Source: Planctomycetota bacterium (GTDB taxonomy: Bacteria; Planctomycetota; Phycisphaerae; FEN-1346; JAACEH01). From it: a DNA stretch of 6,024 nt. The stretch covers positions 1 to 6,024 of the forward strand of contig JAFGPY010000004.1 in the NCBI GenBank assembly GCA_016935955.1, given 5' to 3'. Under the pieces are notes generated by a model. The model was not told the DNA's origin and ran no database searches. It worked only from the letters and a program-made list of their open reading frames with translations. The position numbers were made by a program, and so were the translations under genes. This document shows, in pieces, positions 6,020-6,024 of the stretch (the stretch's first letter is position 1; every line of letters starts with the position of its first letter).

Positions 6020-6024
6020 ATGGA
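6020..6024 (+). CDS. Possible start of the riboswitch-controlled gene, cut by window edge
   Basis: An ATG at 6020-6022 lies 12 nt after the riboswitch. The nearest Shine-Dalgarno-like sequence is GAGGGA (6004-6009), 10 nt upstream and partly inside the 3' strand of P1. Only five bases are visible, so neither reading frame nor product can be judged. By aptamer class the product is expected to belong to methionine or SAM metabolism. The true start could lie further right. Confidence 0.3.

Overview
The window is GC-rich bacterial DNA. Its content suggests a planctomycete or another PVC-type bacterium, probably from an environmental or metagenomic assembly. This placement is an inference from GC content, from tandem TMTC-like membrane/TPR proteins, and from a palindromic intergenic repeat of a style I associate with such genomes. 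No rRNA or other marker gene is present to confirm it.

All three substantial genes lie on the minus strand. Reading in their direction (right to left), the first two are tandem paralogues: 5610-3688 (640 aa) and 3635-1770 (621 aa). Each has an N-terminal multi-pass membrane module resembling the TMTC/DUF1736 type of GT-C glycosyltransferase and a C-terminal TPR tail. They are 52 bp apart and are probably one transcript, driven by a strong-looking sigma70-type promoter (5646-5618) placed so close to the ATG that the mRNA should be nearly or fully leaderless. After a 134-bp gap comes the third gene, a GH2 beta-mannosidase that starts at 1635 and runs off the left edge. 545 residues are visible, including both catalytic glutamates.

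Right of the tandem pair is a divergent intergenic region (5611-6019). It holds the leaderless promoter, then a compact palindromic element of about 115 bp (5674-5790) made of four short hairpins arranged as a mirror image about position 5731. Next comes a plus-strand promoter (5829-5857), followed by a SAM-I (S-box) riboswitch aptamer (5885-6007). The gene it controls lies just beyond the right edge; an ATG at 6020 may be its start. From the aptamer class, that gene should belong to methionine/SAM biosynthesis, sulfur assimilation or methionine transport.

The points most worth a second look are: (a) a 422-bp segment shared by the two paralogues at about 94% nucleotide identity inside much more divergent genes, which suggests gene conversion; (b) the mirror-symmetric four-hairpin repeat; (c) a possible Shine-Dalgarno sequence inside the P1 helix of the SAM-I aptamer, with no visible terminator; and (d) the leaderless promoter. 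I found no CRISPR array, tRNA, rRNA, transposase gene or defence system. The long plus-strand open frames across 106-5133 are antisense shadows of the real genes.
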